Positions 10,666 through 20,667 are shown, counted from the first letter of the stretch. The stretch is DNA of 64,000 nucleotides from Phycomyces nitens (GCA_022702545.1 JAHRBC010000004.1:1-64000), one strand, 5' to 3'. Numbers and translations are program-made. Notes: generated by a model not told the origin, from the letters alone.

Positions 10666-13600
10666 ATGGAAGAAAATTCCTCCCCACAGGCCAGTATCAA
10701 TAATGAGCCTATTGAACATTTGAGTAATAAAGAAACTTGTGACCAGTATAAAGTTGTTACCAATGAAGAGAACAAGACTATTTCTGAAGAGAACTGTGAC
10801 CCTTGTCTCACCGCCGATCAAAGTTTTCTTGAAGATCTTCACTCTGCTGTGGATACCGATCTCCCTCTGTATGCTGCTACACTCAATGGACAACAGATAT
10901 TGGTTCTCGTCGATAGTGGTGCTAGTGCAAACTACGTATCCCCACAAATCACTCATTTAGCCACACTTGTCACGGATATCCCTGGGCGATCAGTTGAAAC
11001 TGCCGGCGGACACAGCATTAATATTAATCGAAAAGCCACATTAACTCTCTCTCTTAACGGCTATAATGATGTTGTTGATGCCTTCGTGTTCCCCACCAAA
11101 TTCGACCTGATCCTCGGACGCACATGGTTGCAGAATGCCAAACCCGTTCCCGATTGGCATAGTGACAGCTGGTTACTCTCGCGTGATGGCTATGAATTTG
11201 TCCTGCATCCTTATGGTAACCGCCCGATGAAGCCTCACCTGGGCTACCTCATATCTGCCAAGCAAGTCCAGAAACTCTCTCGGAGGGAGGAGGCTGAATG
11301 CTTTTTGTTGCACATCAAGAGCGAGAAAGGTGAAATGACAAAAGACGAGCAATGGACATCATTGGTGAAAGAGTTTGATGACGTTTTCCAAGATGGTTTG
11401 CCCGGATTACCGCCAAGCCGTGATGTTCAACATGTAATAAACACTGGCGATGCATACCCTGTTAACAAACCACCGTTCAAGATGAGCCCGCGCGAACTCG
11501 ACGAGCTCAAGAAACAATTGAAAGAACTCTTAGACCTCGGCCTCATCCGTCCAAGCTCATCACCTTGGGGTGCACCTATATTGTTTGTGAAAAAGAAGAA
11601 CGGCGAAATGAGAATGTGTGTTGACTACCGTGCCTTGAACAAGGTTACTGTCTGTAACAACCACCCTTTACCAAGAATTGACGAGTGTTTGGAACGGCTC
11701 CGCGGGTCAAACCATTTCACAAGTCTGGATTTGAAGAGTGGTTACCACCAAGTACGTATCCAAGACTCTGATGTGCCGAAAACTGCATTCAACACCCGAT
11801 ATGGTCAATACGAGTTCCTGGTCCTGCCTTTTGGTCTGACAAATGCCCCGCCAACTTTCCAACACCTCATGAATAAGGTTCTTGGAGATTGCTTAGACCA
11901 GTTTGCTTTGGTATATTTGGACGACATCCTCATATTCAGCAAGACCCCCGAAGAACATGCTAAACATGTACGCCATGTGTTGAACCGCCTCCGTGAAGCC
12001 AAGTTGATTGCCAACCTCAAGAAATGTGAATTCAACAAGAAGGAGCTAACTTTCCTTGGTTTCAACGTGTCAGCACAAGGCATACTTCCCTCACCGGACA
12101 AGGTCAAGACCATACAAGAATGGATAGCCCCCTCCAATGTACAAGAAGTCCGGCAATTTATTGGCCTCGCACAACACTACCGACGCTTTATTCCTGGCTT
12201 TGCTGGAATTGCTGCCCCATTAACGGATCTCACCAAAGGCACAGGGCCGAAGAGACGCCCTATTGTATGGACGGACACATGTCAGGCAAGTTTTGACATC
12301 CTCAAGGAAAAACTTAGTACAGCACCAGTACTCCTAGCCCCTGATATGGACAAACCGTTCCGTATTGAAACTGACGCCTCGGATTTCGGTGTTGGTGCTG
12401 TTCTAATGCAAGAAGATGAGGAAGGAATTTGGAAACCATTGGCGTTTGAATCGAAGAAGTTATCTACCGCTGAAAGATCGTATCCGGCCCAAGAACGCAA
12501 GCTACTGGGTATCTTACACGCCTTGCGTACATGGCGGTGTATGATCGAAGGAAAGCCGTTCACGGTATACACAGACCACCTCCCACTCAAGTACTTCCGC
12601 AGCCAAGTGAAGCCAACTCCTCGCCTAGTAAGATGGATTGCTGAATTTGAACTATACGACCCTATCATTCAATACAAGCCAGGCAAGGATAACGGTGTTC
12701 CCGATGTACTCTCCCGAATGGACGGTCCCGAATTTGATGCCTCTGCGATTGACTCCATGGAACCCGAATACTTGTACACTATGCCAGACACACAGACTTC
12801 CGATTGGCCGAAATTCTATGCTCGTACCGAAGATGAATGGCCAGAAGATATCAAAGAGTTACTAAATCGACAATGCAATAAGTTCGTAGTCCGGGAACAG
12901 AAGGTGTTCAGACTGGTTAAGATTGGTGACACCGTTCAAGAGATTCGATTTGCACTGTTCACAAAGCGTGCCGATCTGGTAAACAACTTCCACAATGGTT
13001 TTGGACATGCTGGTGAAACCACAGTATACGATCTCATAAAGAAACGTTGGTGGTGGCCAGGCATGCGAAGTCAGATCAAAGAATGGCTGGAAAAGTGCCC
13101 TCAATGCCAATTGGCTTCCAACGCGGAACGTAACATCCACCATGCACTGATGGAGCCACTGGATATTCCTCCCCCATTCTCACGCTGGCATCTCGATTTC
13201 ATTGGAGAACTACCCACTACCGTAAATGGAAACCGTTGGATTCTTGTTGCAGTTGATTATGCCACTAACTGGCCCATTGCCCGTGCTGTCCCTGCTGCCA
13301 CTGGTGAAGCCATCGCCAACTTCCTGTACGAAGAAATCGTTATGCATTTTGGCTGCCCTGACGAAATTCTCACTGATCGTGGTGCCAACTTTATGTCACA
13401 TATCCTAAAATTCTACATTCAAAAGATCAAGCTGCACCACAAGTTGACTTCTGCCTTTCACCCCCGGACCAATGGGAAATGTGAACGATTAAATGGTATC
13501 CTCAAACAAATGTTGCGCAAATATGTCCATGGAGCTATACATCGTTGGGACGAATATCTGGAGACTTCACTTTGGGCTTGCCGAATCAGAAAGCACCGCA

Positions 13601-14214
13601 CGACTGGGTTTAGCCCGTTTTTCTTGACATATGGTCGCGAACCCCGTATTCCCGGTGATCCCTTGCGCCCATTCATGGATACATCGATTCCCAATGATCC
13701 TGCTCTTGTTTCTGATGGTGCCATTCCTTTTCTTCATAATCTCCAACAAGCTCGCATAGATGCTGATGCTCGAGTAGCCGCCAATAGTCAACAAGACAAG
13801 GAACGATGGGACTCCATTATGAAACCGCATCAGTTTGCAATTGGTGAGCATTTGTTGCTACGACATGAGAACAAATTTGGCTTAGAGTACAACTGGATGG
13901 GACCGTACATTGTTGTTGACAAGAACTTTGAAAAGAACATATACAAGCTCACTACCATGGAGGGTGTGCCTTATACCTCCTGGGTCCATGCCGATCGCCT
14001 CAAGATTGCCAAATCCGATGATTTTCACAATACCTGGTATCACCCAACCCCTGCCCGTGCCCAGATGCGCCGTGACCTTGTCTTGGATGCCTCTTCTGCC
14101 TTGCCGTTTTCCCTTGTGGATTCCTCTGTGGTTGATCGAGGACTATCAACAGTTTCGGGAGGGGGTGATGTCGGACATTATTTTGATGAATCCGTAAAAT
14201 CTGAAGATGATTAA
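10666..14214 (+). CDS. pol: Pol polyprotein (PR-RT-RNase H-IN), Gy-A1
   Basis: The frame is open from 10603; the first ATG is 10666 (1182 aa from there), but expression by -1 frameshifting from gag is likelier. Domains: aspartic protease DSGA at about residues 83-86; reverse transcriptase with LPFGLTNAP and YLDD at about 416; RNase H ETDASDFG at about 568 and TDHLPLK; integrase with H-H-C-C zinc finger (H775 to C811 region), then D844, D904, E940 (D35E spacing) and a GPYIV (GPY/F) motif near the C-terminus. No chromodomain is recognised. The stop codon lies 46 nt inside the 3' LTR. Frame intact, so potentially functional. Confidence 0.95.
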   Translation: MEENSSPQASINNEPIEHLSNKETCDQYKVVTNEENKTISEENCDPCLTADQSFLEDLHSAVDTDLPLYAATLNGQQILVLVDSGASANYVSPQITHLATLVTDIPGRSVETAGGHSININRKATLTLSLNGYNDVVDAFVFPTKFDLILGRTWLQNAKPVPDWHSDSWLLSRDGYEFVLHPYGNRPMKPHLGYLISAKQVQKLSRREEAECFLLHIKSEKGEMTKDEQWTSLVKEFDDVFQDGLPGLPPSRDVQHVINTGDAYPVNKPPFKMSPRELDELKKQLKELLDLGLIRPSSSPWGAPILFVKKKNGEMRMCVDYRALNKVTVCNNHPLPRIDECLERLRGSNHFTSLDLKSGYHQVRIQDSDVPKTAFNTRYGQYEFLVLPFGLTNAPPTFQHLMNKVLGDCLDQFALVYLDDILIFSKTPEEHAKHVRHVLNRLREAKLIANLKKCEFNKKELTFLGFNVSAQGILPSPDKVKTIQEWIAPSNVQEVRQFIGLAQHYRRFIPGFAGIAAPLTDLTKGTGPKRRPIVWTDTCQASFDILKEKLSTAPVLLAPDMDKPFRIETDASDFGVGAVLMQEDEEGIWKPLAFESKKLSTAERSYPAQERKLLGILHALRTWRCMIEGKPFTVYTDHLPLKYFRSQVKPTPRLVRWIAEFELYDPIIQYKPGKDNGVPDVLSRMDGPEFDASAIDSMEPEYLYTMPDTQTSDWPKFYARTEDEWPEDIKELLNRQCNKFVVREQKVFRLVKIGDTVQEIRFALFTKRADLVNNFHNGFGHAGETTVYDLIKKRWWWPGMRSQIKEWLEKCPQCQLASNAERNIHHALMEPLDIPPPFSRWHLDFIGELPTTVNGNRWILVAVDYATNWPIARAVPAATGEAIANFLYEEIVMHFGCPDEILTDRGANFMSHILKFYIQKIKLHHKLTSAFHPRTNGKCERLNGILKQMLRKYVHGAIHRWDEYLETSLWACRIRKHRTTGFSPFFLTYGREPRIPGDPLRPFMDTSIPNDPALVSDGAIPFLHNLQQARIDADARVAANSQQDKERWDSIMKPHQFAIGEHLLLRHENKFGLEYNWMGPYIVVDKNFEKNIYKLTTMEGVPYTSWVHADRLKIAKSDDFHNTWYHPTPARAQMRRDLVLDASSALPFSLVDSSVVDRGLSTVSGGGDVGHYFDESVKSEDD

Positions 14215-14475
14215 CCGCAGTACTTCTTTATGCGCAGTAACATCTTCCTGAGCATTAACCGCAGTACAATGTCTCTTCTTTTATGAAAATATCATATAAT
14301 AACTACTGCGGATAATGCGCAGTATTAGTTAGAGAACTATATAAGATAACCAAAGTCATAATAATAAAAAGTATCTTTTATCCTCTCTTTGATTTTACGT
14401 ATACTCCTGTTTCCCCAGTGGGATTGACCTTTTGGCTTTGTTATAGTAAAAGGAAGACCATCCCAGATCAGGAAC
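14169..14475 (+). repeat. Gy-A1 3' LTR, first 307 bp
   Basis: Identical by eye to the 5' LTR after base 4. The last four bases (GACA) are at 19879-19882, after the Gy-B insertion. Confidence 0.93.
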
Positions 14476-14822
14476 TGTCAGAGTTGACATAGCGAATAAT
14501 AACCCAGATAATCAGGTACCCAATCGGTAATGCTTTTAACATATGTCCTCAATGTTATACCGATTGGTTCCCCTTTTTGTAAAACCAAGACATATTCTCA
14601 TCGCCTCTCATAAAGAGATAACCAATGTGTCTTGAGTAAAGAGTAATTAGTTTAGATAGTTTCACTCATAAAATCTGTATAAATACTACAACGATTTGTA
14701 ACAATAAAAAGCATTGAATTCTCTATATTCCTATTTATCCTAAACGTCCTAGTTGGTGGTGATCTATTGCAAAACTTATCTAAGTCAAGCATTAGCAAGA
14801 TACACCCAGTCGAGACTTGACA
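14476..14822 (+). repeat. Gy-B 5' LTR
   Basis: 347 bp. Contains TGTATAAATACT as a TATA-like core followed by AACAATAAAAAGC, a possible poly(A) signal. Confidence 0.93.
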
Positions 14823-14824
14823 AT

Positions 14825-14836
14825 TGGTAGCTGAAT
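14825..14836 (+). promoter_or_regulatory. Primer binding site, Gy-B
   Basis: TGGTAGCTGAAT starts two bases after the LTR; 11 of its bases match the Gy-A1 site. It overlaps the gag start codon at 14835. Confidence 0.6.
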
Positions 14837-15810
14837 GAACAATTCCTCCGACCATACTGTTATCCCGTTTGATTTACTCAAGAAATTCGAAATCGAAGAG
14901 AAAGTCCTTGCACTTCTCCCTGCCCATCTGAAAGAAGGTTTTTCTGCCTCCCGCTGTGTTCCTGTTGTCCCTGCCGAACAACGCCTGGAATTGACCCCGT
15001 CCCAAGAATCAGCCTTTGATATACACGCCCGCGCTACTGCTACTCGTTGGATTAGGCGCGCCGATCCCAATTTGATTTCCCTTGAAACATCCCCGCAACA
15101 CGCACCCACTCCCATGCTTCCCCCTGGTACACCCGAGAACCCCATCGGTTCCACTGATATGGCTGCTATGATCGAAGCCATGACTCTGGCTTTCCAAAAA
15201 GCCATGACCACCAAGGCCCCTGTCCGCCGTGCCAAGGAGCCTGAGGTTTACACCGGTGAGCGTTCTGCCACCGCCATCGATGGCTGGCTTCTGTTCCATT
15301 GAACGCTATGCTGCCATTACGTCTCTCCCCGATGCCCAATGGACCACATATGCTGTTACCTTGCTTCGTGGTCGTGCTGACACTTGGTGGCGTCGCATCG
15401 AAGACTCTGACTACACCACCGAGTCTTGGGCCACGTTTAAAGAACGTCTCAACCGTGAATTCCGCCCTGTCCAGTCTGCACGCCAAGCCCGTGCCCGTAT
15501 GGCCGCCCTGCGCCAGACCTCGTCTGTGGAGGTTTTTGTCGATGCCTTCTATGACATCAAGTTGGAGATCCCCGGAATGACTGATGATGAAGCTGTCGAC
15601 CGTTTTACCAACGGTCTTCGCAATGATGTTCGTTCCCACGTGGTCACCAAGGACCCTTTTGACCTTGAAGATGCTGTCCGTGCTGCCTTAGCCTTTGACA
15701 GTGCCCGCCGCCCCGCCCAATCTGCTCCTCGCATGGTCGTTCCCGACTACTCGCGCAACGATGGTCCCACACCAATGGACCTCGATGCTATGGAGGAGGG
15801 GGTTTGGTAG
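14835..15810 (+). pseudogene. gag: Gag, Gy-B, two frameshifts
   Basis: Starts at ATG 14835 and is open to 15302, but the conserved phrase xDGWLxxxERY breaks at about 15294: one extra T after GGCTGGCTTCTG throws the frame into a stop. The capsid continues in the next frame (15229-15810: GRADTWWRR, FKERLNREFRP, VDAFYDIKLEIPGM). A second single-base shift lies in the GGGGG run at about 15798-15802, after which the nucleocapsid knuckle CFWCGKSGHIRRNC is in the pol frame. Both changes are +1. They could be real mutations or assembly errors, since one is in a homopolymer. Otherwise the protein is a normal Retrotrans_gag capsid. Confidence 0.85.
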
Positions 15811-18800
15811 ATCAAACTACCAACCCCGCTCGTCGCAACGCAATGGTCAAAGCTCCTCACAGGGTTCCAGCCAAGGAGACCGCAAGTGTTTTTGGTGTGG
15901 CAAGTCAGGCCATATCCGCCGTAACTGCCGAGAGCGCATATCTGCCTTCCGCCGTCTAGACGAGGACCGCATGCATAGCATGAACCGCAACAGTCCCGAG
16001 CAGTTGCAATACCATGACGAACATCAAGAATCTAGGGATGTAATTAATAACAAAGTAGATGTAAACTATAAAGAACATGTTAATAAAGATCTTCCTTCCC
16101 AGTATACTATTGTCCCCGAGGTGGTAACCAAGAGCAATGTTGAGAATAGTGAAATTGATAGCCAAGACTTGGTACACCTAGACCAGTTAAATGCTTCAAT
16201 TAGCACAGACCTCCCCCTGTACAAAGCCGTTAGCCATGAAAGAACCCTACAAGTCCTGATTGACAGTGGCGCAAGCGCCAATTATGTGACACCAGAGACA
16301 GCTGAACTGGCCGAAACGGTAATCCCAGTCCAAGGCCGTGAAGTAGAAACCGCCAATGGACATCGCACCCGCATTAGCCGTAAGGTCATCATGTCAATCT
16401 CCCTTAACGGTTATCAAGATACCGTAGAGGCCTTTGTTTTTCCCATGAAGTTTGACATGATCCTTGGCCGTACTTGGTTACAGCAAGCTAAGCCTGTTCC
16501 AGATTGGAACACCGACAGTTGGACACTGAGACAAGCGGATAAGACTTTTTCCTTGATGCCGCACACCACACAGACCACTCCCTCGTGCTTGAATTATCTG
16601 ATATCGCACAAGCAAGCAAGCAAGTTGACAGGAAAAGATGGTACTGATAGCTTCTTGCTATACATGAAAGAAGACGTGGAGAAGGTGTTTGCCGAAGCTG
16701 GTTGGGAAAACCTGGTGCAAGAGTTCCCCGATGTGTTTAAAGACGAGTTGCCTGGCCTGCCTCCCGATCGTAACGTAAGACATGTCATTGACACGGAAGG
16801 CGCCAGACCAATCAACAGGCCGCCATTTAAGATGAGTCCTCTGGAGCTGGACGAGCTGAAGCGTCAGCTGAAAGAGTTACTCGACCTGAAGTTGATCCGA
16901 CCAAGTGCTTCTCCCTGGGGTGCCCCAGTACTGTTTGTAAAGAAGAAGGACGGTGCAATGCGCATGTGCATCGACTACCGCGCGCTCAACAAGTTGACAG
17001 TCCGCAACAACCACCCTCTTCCCCGAATCGACGAATGCCTGGAGCGCCTACGTGGTTCCGCCCACTTCACAAGTCTTGACCTCAAGAGCGGGTACCACCA
17101 AGTGCGCATCCAACCATCTGATGTTCCGAAAACGGCATTCAATACCCGTTATGGTCAGTACGAGTTTCTGGTTCTCCCTTTTGGCTTGACCAATGCACCG
17201 CCCACGTTCCAAAGTCTGATGAACCGAGTACTCGGTGATTGCCTGGATGACTTTGCTTTGGTCTACTTGGATGACATCCTCATCTTCAGTAAGACAGAGT
17301 CTGATCACAAGCAACACGTCCGCCATGTCCTGAAGCTACTCCAAGAAGCGAAACTAGTCGCCAACCTCAAGAAATGCGAGTTCAATAAGAAGGAATTGAT
17401 CTTTGTGGGTTTCCAGATCTCCGCCCAGGGAATCCTTCCTGCCCCCCACAAGGTCAAAGCAGTGAAAGACTGGCCTGTGCCCACCAATGTGCAAGAAGTC
17501 CGCCAGTTCTGTGGTTTGGCCCAACACTACCGCCGATTCATCCCAGGTTATGCGAGCATGGCGTCACCGCTGACCGACCTTACCAAGGGCACTGGCGCCA
17601 AGCGAAGATCAATTGTCTGGACGAAAGAATGCCAGGACAGCTTTGAGCTGATTAAGGAGAAGCTGATTTCCCCACCAGTCCTGCAGGCGCCCGACGTGCA
17701 CAGGCCGTACAAGATCGAAACAGATGCATCCGACTTTGGTGTAGGCGCCGTTTTACTGCAAGAAGGTGATGATGGTTCATGGCACCCGTTGGCATTCGAA
17801 TCCAAGAAGTTCTCCAGAGCAGAGCGATCCTATCCGGCTCAGGAGCGCGAACTTCTTGGCATTATACATGCACTTCGGACCTGGAGATGTCTGATTGATG
17901 GCCGCCCGTATACTGTATTCTCGGATCACTTGCCATTGAAGTATTTCCGTGCACAGATCACACCGACACCACGCCTCGTTCGTTGGATTGCCGAGCTTGA
18001 GCTGTACGCCCCAGATATACAATACAAGCCCGGTAAAGAAAACGACGTGCCCGATGCTTTGTCCCGCTGTGGTGGTCCAGAAAGTAACTGTGATCCTGAG
18101 TCCCTGGAACCCGAGTACTTATACGCCACGCCGCTTACCCATGCCTCAGATTGGCCGTCATTTTATGCCTTTAGACCCGAGCTAGTCCCTCAAGAAGCTC
18201 GTGGTATCGTTGAGAAGAACCGCGCCCAATTTGTTGTCCGCAGTGGCAAGGTGTTCCGTAAGGTGAAGATCAATGAGACGGAGTCGAAAGATGTGCCTTT
18301 CCTCCCTTTTGCCCGCCGAGCCGATACAATCCAGAATTACCACAATGGATTTGGCCACTCAGGATTCACAACAATGGTCGATCTCTTCAAGTCCCGTCAC
18401 TGGTGGCCAACCATGTGTACAGATATCAAGGAATGGCTGAGCACTTGTCCAGAATGCCAGCTGAACGCAAGAAAAGATGGTAATCACCATGATGAGATGC
18501 ATCCCCTGAAGGTCCCTGGTGCATTCCAGCGTTGGCACCTCGATTTTGTTGGCCGACTCCCCACCACGCAAAAAGGCAATCGTTGGTTGCTAGTCGCAGT
18601 AGACTACACAACGAATTGGCCAATTGCACGCGCTGTACCGGTGGCATCCGCTGAAGCTGTGGCCGACTTCATCCATGAAGAGATTGTGATGCGTTTTGGT
18701 TGTCCTGCCGAAATTTTGACCGACCGTGGTGCAAATTTCACCAGTAAGCTTGTTGCCTCTTACCTCGCCCGCCTAAAAGTGACCCACCGCCTGACCTCTG

Positions 18801-19582
18801 CTTTTCATCCAAGAACCAATGGAAAATGCGAGCGTCTAAATGGTACCATTAAGCAAATGATCCGCAAGTACACTAATGGTGCCATCCATCGCTGGGACAT
18901 GTTCATACCCGCTGCTATTTGGGCCTGCCGCATCCGCACTCATGCCACCACTGGGTTTAGCCCCTTTTTCCTGACTTATGGCCGTAATCCTGTCCTGCCT
19001 GGTGACACCATGGAACCTTATATCGACAAAGCCGTTTCCGAAGACCCGCGTGATTTTGCCGAGGCTCGAGCTCAAGAACTGGAAAAACTTGATGATGCTC
19101 GCCTTGCTGCAGAACTCCGGTTGTCTCTCGCCAGTGACAAGGACAAGGTGCGATGGGACGCAGCCATGAAAGCCATTTCTTTTGAGCTAGGTGACCATGT
19201 TAAGCTCACTCACGAAGGTCGTTTTGGTTTGGAACCCAAGTTCAAGGGTCCATTCATCATAGTCAACAAGAACACGGAGTATGGTACCTACAAGTTGGAA
19301 ACTCTTAGTGGTGAGCCTCTCGCGTCCTGGGTTCATGTTGACCGCCTCTATCCCGTTCGCGGTGATGTCTCTGACACACCCTGGTATGACCCCACTGCTT
19401 CTCGTGCCGCTTGGCGTGCTGCTATGCGCCTCACCAATTCTGATGTCCCCAACGATGCTGTCGATCCTGTATCCCCATCTTCCGATGATAGTGCTCGAGG
19501 ACGATCACAAAGCCAGGAGGGGGGTAATGTCAGAGTTGACATAGCGAATAATAACCCAGATAATCAGGTACCCAATCGGTAA
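15800..19582 (+). CDS. pol: Nucleocapsid-Pol (PR-RT-RNase H-IN), Gy-B
   Basis: One frame, open from 15695 and homologous from about 15800, runs from the zinc knuckle CFWCGKSGHIRRNC through protease (DSGASANYV), reverse transcriptase (LPFGLTNAPPTF, YLDDILIFS), RNase H (ETDASDFGVGAVL), integrase zinc finger (HNGFGHSG...CPEC), integrase catalytic residues in LDFVG, LTDRGANF and NGKCERLN, and a GPFIIV motif. Unlike Gy-A1 there is no stop or frame change between the knuckle and protease. The stop at 19580-19582 is 55 nt inside the 3' LTR. Enzymatic motifs are all present. Confidence 0.92.
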   Translation, partial: GFGRSNYQPRSSQRNGQSSSQGSSQGDRKCFWCGKSGHIRRNCRERISAFRRLDEDRMHSMNRNSPEQLQYHDEHQESRDVINNKVDVNYKEHVNKDLPSQYTIVPEVVTKSNVENSEIDSQDLVHLDQLNASISTDLPLYKAVSHERTLQVLIDSGASANYVTPETAELAETVIPVQGREVETANGHRTRISRKVIMSISLNGYQDTVEAFVFPMKFDMILGRTWLQQAKPVPDWNTDSWTLRQADKTFSLMPHTTQTTPSCLNYLISHKQASKLTGKDGTDSFLLYMKEDVEKVFAEAGWENLVQEFPDVFKDELPGLPPDRNVRHVIDTEGARPINRPPFKMSPLELDELKRQLKELLDLKLIRPSASPWGAPVLFVKKKDGAMRMCIDYRALNKLTVRNNHPLPRIDECLERLRGSAHFTSLDLKSGYHQVRIQPSDVPKTAFNTRYGQYEFLVLPFGLTNAPPTFQSLMNRVLGDCLDDFALVYLDDILIFSKTESDHKQHVRHVLKLLQEAKLVANLKKCEFNKKELIFVGFQISAQGILPAPHKVKAVKDWPVPTNVQEVRQFCGLAQHYRRFIPGYASMASPLTDLTKGTGAKRRSIVWTKECQDSFELIKEKLISPPVLQAPDVHRPYKIETDASDFGVGAVLLQEGDDGSWHPLAFESKKFSRAERSYPAQERELLGIIHALRTWRCLIDGRPYTVFSDHLPLKYFRAQITPTPRLVRWIAELELYAPDIQYKPGKENDVPDALSRCGGPESNCDPESLEPEYLYATPLTHASDWPSFYAFRPELVPQEARGIVEKNRAQFVVRSGKVFRKVKINETESKDVPFLPFARRADTIQNYHNGFGHSGFTTMVDLFKSRHWWPTMCTDIKEWLSTCPECQLNARKDGNHHDEMHPLKVPGAFQRWHLDFVGRLPTTQKGNRWLLVAVDYTTNWPIARAVPVASAEAVADFIHEEIVMRFGCPAEILTDRGANFTSKLVASYLARLKVTHRLTSAFHPRTNGKCERLNGTIKQMIRKYTNGAIHRWDMFIPAAIWACRIRTHATTGFSPFFLTYGRNPVLPGDTMEPYIDKAVSEDPRDFAEARAQELEKLDDARLAAELRLSLASDKDKVRWDAAMKAISFELGDHVKLTHEGRFGLEPKFKGPFIIVNKNTEYGTYKLETLSGEPLASWVHVDRLYPVRGDVSDTPWYDPTASRAAWRAAMRLTNSDVPNDAVDPVSPSSDDSARGRSQSQEGGNVRVDIANNNPDNQVPNR

Positions 19583-19874
19583 TGCTTTTAACATATGTCC
19601 TCAATGTTATACCGATTGGTTCCCCTTTTTGTAAAACCAAGACATATTCTCATCGCCTCTCATAAAGAGATAACCAATGTGTCTTGAGTAAAGAGTAATT
19701 AGTTTAGATAGTTTCACTCATAAAATCTGTATAAATACTACAACGATTTGTAACAATAAAAAGCATTGAATTCTCTATATTCCTATTTATCCTAAACGTC
19801 CTAGTTGGTGGTGATCTATTGCAAAACTTATCTAAGTCAAGCATTAGCAAGATACACCCAGTCGAGACTTGACA
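19528..19874 (+). repeat. Gy-B 3' LTR
   Basis: 347 bp, identical by eye to the 5' LTR. It follows the purine tract AGGAGGGGGGTAA. Confidence 0.93.
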
Positions 19875-19949
19875 GAACGACAAGTTAATCATCTTCAGAT
19901 TTTACGGATTCATCAAAATAATGTCCAACAAGCATGATAGGGCAAAATG

Positions 19950-20021
19950 TTCCCCAACGGGGAATTGAACCCCGGCCACGACGGTGAGAGCGTCGGATCC
20001 TAGCCACTAGACCATTGAGGA
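19950..20021 (-). tRNA. tRNA-Glu(CUC): tRNA-Glu (CUC)
   Basis: Reverse complement folds as a standard 72-nt cloverleaf. The acceptor stem is TCCTCAA/TTGGGGA with one wobble pair. The anticodon stem CGACG/CGTCG closes loop CTCTCAC (anticodon CTC), and the T arm carries GGTTCAATTCC (B box). No intron and no encoded CCA. A TTTT run follows within about 5 nt of the 3' end as pol III terminator. LTR X1 starts 8 bp upstream of its 5' end. Confidence 0.95.
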
Positions 20022-20532
20022 TAGTATATTGACACAGGTGTTGTAGAATTGCCAGCTGCACCACAAAACTAGCAGAAACTCCGTGACGTCACTAAGGGCC
20101 CCACCAAGAAAAAGTGCTACGTCACAACTAACCGTCACTACCATCGTCAGAACTTCAGCGGGACCTGAAGTTATCCCCAATTTCCGGATTCCTTGTCCAG
20201 AATATTGTCTCAACTCTTTTTCCTTTTTTATCTTTAAAGATTATTTCCCCTTACTTCGATTTACCCTGACATTTTTACCTTTACCCATTCCATTGTTCAC
20301 ACTTCGATAATTCTTTCCAGCTTACCCCCCATATTTTATACCTCTTGTTCATTGACACTTTTCCGGATTTGTTCATATAATCTATTTTATCTTTAGTTGT
20401 AGTTGGAATGATATTTGAATAACATAATTAGTAAGAAGAGCTATTCAATAGTTTTGTATAAAAGAAGAGCAATATCTCTATCAATAAAATTCATTCAGTT
20501 TTCCGATTATTTTCTTTTGAACCCAATTCGAG

Positions 20533-20559
20533 CTTGTATTGTCCTGAGTGAAATACAAG
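20533..20559 (+). other. Stem-loop with conserved loop, X1 hairpin 1
   Basis: CTTGTATT and AATACAAG form a perfect 8-bp stem around loop GTCCTGAGTGA. Confidence 0.6.
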
Positions 20560-20667
20560 GCTGTTTTCCGTTAAAGTTATAAGATCTCTGTCTCACTGTT
20601 GGTTCCGTTGTCCGTTGTCCGTATTATCTGTCCATTTTTCTGTCCGTTCTTATCCCGATTCCTGTCC

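Larger units (their letters stand above)
14476..19874 (+). mobile_element. Ty3/gypsy element Gy-B (full length)
   Basis: LTRs 14476-14822 and 19528-19874 are each 347 bp (TGTCAGAGTTGACA...GAGACTTGACA) and appear identical. The target duplication is GAAC (14472-14475 and 19875-19878) inside the Gy-A1 3' LTR. It shares PBS sequence and pol organisation with Gy-A1 but only moderate protein similarity. Coding DNA is markedly richer in GC and C-ending codons than Gy-A1. Identical LTRs indicate a very recent insertion, yet the gag frame is broken twice. Confidence 0.95.
9177..19882 (+). mobile_element. Ty3/gypsy element Gy-A1 (full length, 3' LTR split by Gy-B)
   Basis: 5' LTR 9177-9487 and 3' LTR 14169-14475 plus 19879-19882 are both 311 bp and differ visibly only at base 4 (T versus C). 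The flanks AGTT at 9173-9176 and 19883-19886 are a 4-bp target duplication. Internal region holds a PBS, gag, pol (PR-RT-RNase H-IN) and a purine tract CGGGAGGGGGTGA before the 3' LTR. The near-identical LTRs mean a young insertion; Gy-B inserted later into its 3' LTR. Confidence 0.95.
8555..19930 (-). mobile_element. Solo Gy-A LTR, minus strand, with nested insertions
   Basis: Reads as the reverse complement of the 311-bp Gy-A LTR: it opens with TGTCGTTCCTGATC at 8555 and closes with ATGTCCAACA at 19930. The flanks are AGCA at 8551-8554 and AGCA at 19931-19934, a 4-bp target duplication. It is interrupted by a different solo LTR (8707-9101) and by Gy-A1 (9177-19882). Its right edge is 19 bp from the 3' end of the tRNA-Glu gene. 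Confidence 0.85.

Noticed and set aside
20533..20559. X-LTR stem-loops as hammerhead-type ribozymes
   Set aside because: The loop lacks the CUGAUGA and GAAA core arrangement; only a single stem with a fixed loop is present.
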